Of a stretch of DNA of 64,000 nucleotides, positions 61,989 through 64,000 are shown one piece after another (the stretch's first letter is position 1; each line of letters begins with the position of its first letter). The notes below the pieces were generated by a model. That model had not been told where the DNA came from. It saw only the letters and a list, made by a program, of their open reading frames with translations, and did no database searches. Both the position numbers and the translations under genes were made by a program. The stretch covers positions 63,790,861-63,854,860 of the forward strand of contig OY970828.1 of assembly GCA_963853835.1 (NCBI GenBank). Direction: 5' to 3'. Origin of the DNA: Calendula officinalis. Lineage: Eukaryota > Streptophyta > Magnoliopsida > Asterales > Asteraceae.

Positions 61989-62507
61989 TGATGAGTTCTC
62001 CCGCGGTGACCAAATCTTGATTGTTATATACACAACTTAATCATTATCAATCATCCAATAAATAACAGCGCTGAACACGAAAATCTCAAAGGGATTCCTT
62101 GCGCGTGGTTGGCTTAGCCAACATTTAAATTTGGGAGAAAATGAGAATGACATTAGAAACTATAAATTTCCTTTTTTCTAAATGTAGTTTCTTTTAGGTA
62201 GGTTGTTTTAATGATTTCATTTAACAATAATATTTAATACATGCCTTAGTAGTATGTAATTAACCAAATAAACCAATAGATTGCTGGTTCAAATTCCATA
62301 AAAGTTGTTGGTTAAGTATAAAATTTAGTTTAAGATTTGAATCCATGTGGTAGTTTAATTTAGCATTTATTGGTGAAGTATAATTTACGTATATATATAT
62401 ATATAAGAAATAGAAACTAATTTATGACCAAACTCTTTATATAATTGTTTTGGAAATAATTATAATAAATAGTTGCTAATATGAATTAAGTTGAAATAAT
62501 ATAAAGA
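61989..62507. other. Intergenic, no gene seen
   Basis: AT-rich. A phrase TAGATTGCTGGTTCAAATTCC near 62277 resembles a SINE B-box but has no convincing A-box. Nothing else. Confidence 0.3.
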
Positions 62508-64000
62508 ATCTTCTCCTATATATGAGTTTACATTTGATTTACGTTTGTCAACTTGGCAGTTTGGAGCTCTCTCAATGGTCCATATTGTCACGTGTAATTA
62601 CACCATTAGCCAACGAAATCCTCCCTATATTCTACAAAGCAACTTGCGTTCTCTTCTCCTTCTACACTTAAACAAACTTCACGACATTTACGGAACCATC
62701 TGTAACGTATCTTCCACTTCTCAATACATCTTCTTCACGATGCCCTACTTTTCGTTCAACCTGCTGCAATTGATTTCAGATTCATGTGGATTAACTGAAT
62801 TCTGCTGGGTTTTTTCAACTATCCTTCTTCACGCTTTTATATTTGACGAATTTTTAAAATATACAATCCCCTTTACGATGCCCTAATCAAACCTTCAACA
62901 CGCCGCCAATCGTCCACCTATCCCATTGAATCACGCTTGATTTGATATCCCCAGTTTCAATAGCCATGTTGTATTGTAACAGCTTCGGCAATCCCTGAAG
63001 AAATTATGATAAGAAGAGCGTTGACGAATAGCTTTCTCCGGCTACACAGATCAGGTTTGTATCCCTAATTTCTAACGTTACCTTCAATTTTCCTAGCCAT
63101 TATAGCTAAAAACAAAATCTAGGGTTTAATCTTTAACATTTTGCACTATGAAAGTTAATTACTTTGAAGGATTCGTGACTCCTGAGATATGCTGCAGTTA
63201 TGTGATTGGAGGACAATGTAATTGACTTTCGTAATTACCATACATCTTTGATTTACAGTTATTCAGAAATCATGTATGATTCATAGTTTTTGTATAGTGC
63301 TCACAAACTATGTTGCATGCATGTTTTCCTCAACTAAACAGTTTAATAAATGTGTTTTATTGCTTCTTTCTTATAGAATACAAAGGATTCACACATAATG
63401 ATAATCTATATAAAAGTGTTTGGTGCATTTCACAGGCTAACCTAAATTTGGTTACTTGATTATTTTTTGGTGTTTATTTCCATATACATTGTAATGGCAA
63501 GATTACAAGATACTTTTTTATTTATTTCATATTTTTATTTCATGTTTGTACATAGATGCTAAGATACAACTCCTGCAAGGCTGCAACCAAACATTGTTGT
63601 GGCTGCAACCAAACATTGTTGATGGTCTCACCGGCTGCTGCATATGGGTATTATACTATTATGGCTAAAAAAGTAACTATTATAATGTGGTGTCATGGGT
63701 TGCAGTTATATGTCTAATATGATTGTTTTTCTTAGTTTTAGGTTGGTTTAAATAGTTATCCTCTTTTTGTTTCTTTACTTTAGATTTCAACAGCATGCCA
63801 ACTATGCATTACTGGTACCAATGAATCTATGTGGTCTATACCTGAGTTTGAGATTAAACAAACTCTTTTTCATTAAGTGAACCACATGCGTCTACAACTA
63901 ATTTTAGTGGGAAACAATCCTTAAACAAGGATGTTATTGTACCTAAAGATTCGGAAAATCATGCAATTTAGCAAGAATAAGATTTCCCAGAAGTCAAAGT
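62508..64000 (+). mobile_element. Helitron-like 5' end, continues beyond window
   Basis: The sequence starts TCTCCTATATATGAGTTTAC and continues through TTGTCAACTTGGCAG, TTTGGAGCTCTC and CAATGGTCCATATTGTCACG. This is the same order as the 5' end of the minus-strand Helitron at 51345. The 3' hairpin and CTAG lie beyond the window if present. A short frame at 63008-63055 (MIRRALTNSFLRLHRS), followed by G/GTTTGT, could be a captured first exon. The rest to 64000 is intron-like and unassigned. Confidence 0.5.

Overview
This is plant nuclear DNA. It is AT-rich, its genes have GT-AG introns, and it is packed with plant transposon families (Ty1/copia and Ty3/gypsy LTR elements, a TRIM, hAT, MULE, PIF/Harbinger and Stowaway elements, tRNA-derived SINEs and a Helitron). 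The protein sequences look eudicot. The mix of repeats would suit Asteraceae, but that is inference. Nothing points to an organelle, a bacterium or a free virus.

Three ordinary host genes are supported, all on the + strand: (1) a seven-exon SEC14-like CRAL-TRIO lipid-transfer protein, 16366-20704, with a TATA box and upstream ORFs; (2) a three-exon gene of unknown function with a C-terminal Cys-x-Cys motif, 41235-42308; (3) an intact single-exon DUF868 gene, 56508-57407. They are far apart and look functionally unrelated.

Transposons and their debris make up much of the rest. 1-3307: broken Ty3/gypsy element with its 3' LTR. 3308-6559: Stowaway-like MITE, two hAT MITEs (one carrying a SINE) and a hAT element with a transposase C-terminus. 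7560-9412: truncated LTR. 10597-14452: two MULE-type foldback elements and a third MULE-like element split by a hAT MITE. 21265-22141: Tourist-like MITE and a TRIM. 23663-28155 and 33099-36915: two related, broken copia elements with non-TG..CA LTR ends and 5-bp target duplications. 37170-46493: small MITEs, a SINE and a larger PIF-like element. 46885 to about 51345: Helitron on the minus strand carrying pieces of a receptor-like cytoplasmic kinase gene. 51439-55857: hAT and Stowaway MITEs, a 1.24-kb inverted-repeat element filled with a 20-bp palindrome, a TA microsatellite and a PIF MITE. 58514-61985: PIF/Harbinger element with a broken Myb-like ORF, split by a solo gypsy LTR. From about 62508: a second Helitron-type 5' end running toward the window end.

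Many boundaries were fixed to the base by terminal inverted repeats and target-site duplications read directly from the sequence. These give a partial order of insertion. The least expected structures are the palindrome-array element at 54009-55250, the gene-capturing Helitron, and the copia pair with non-canonical termini.
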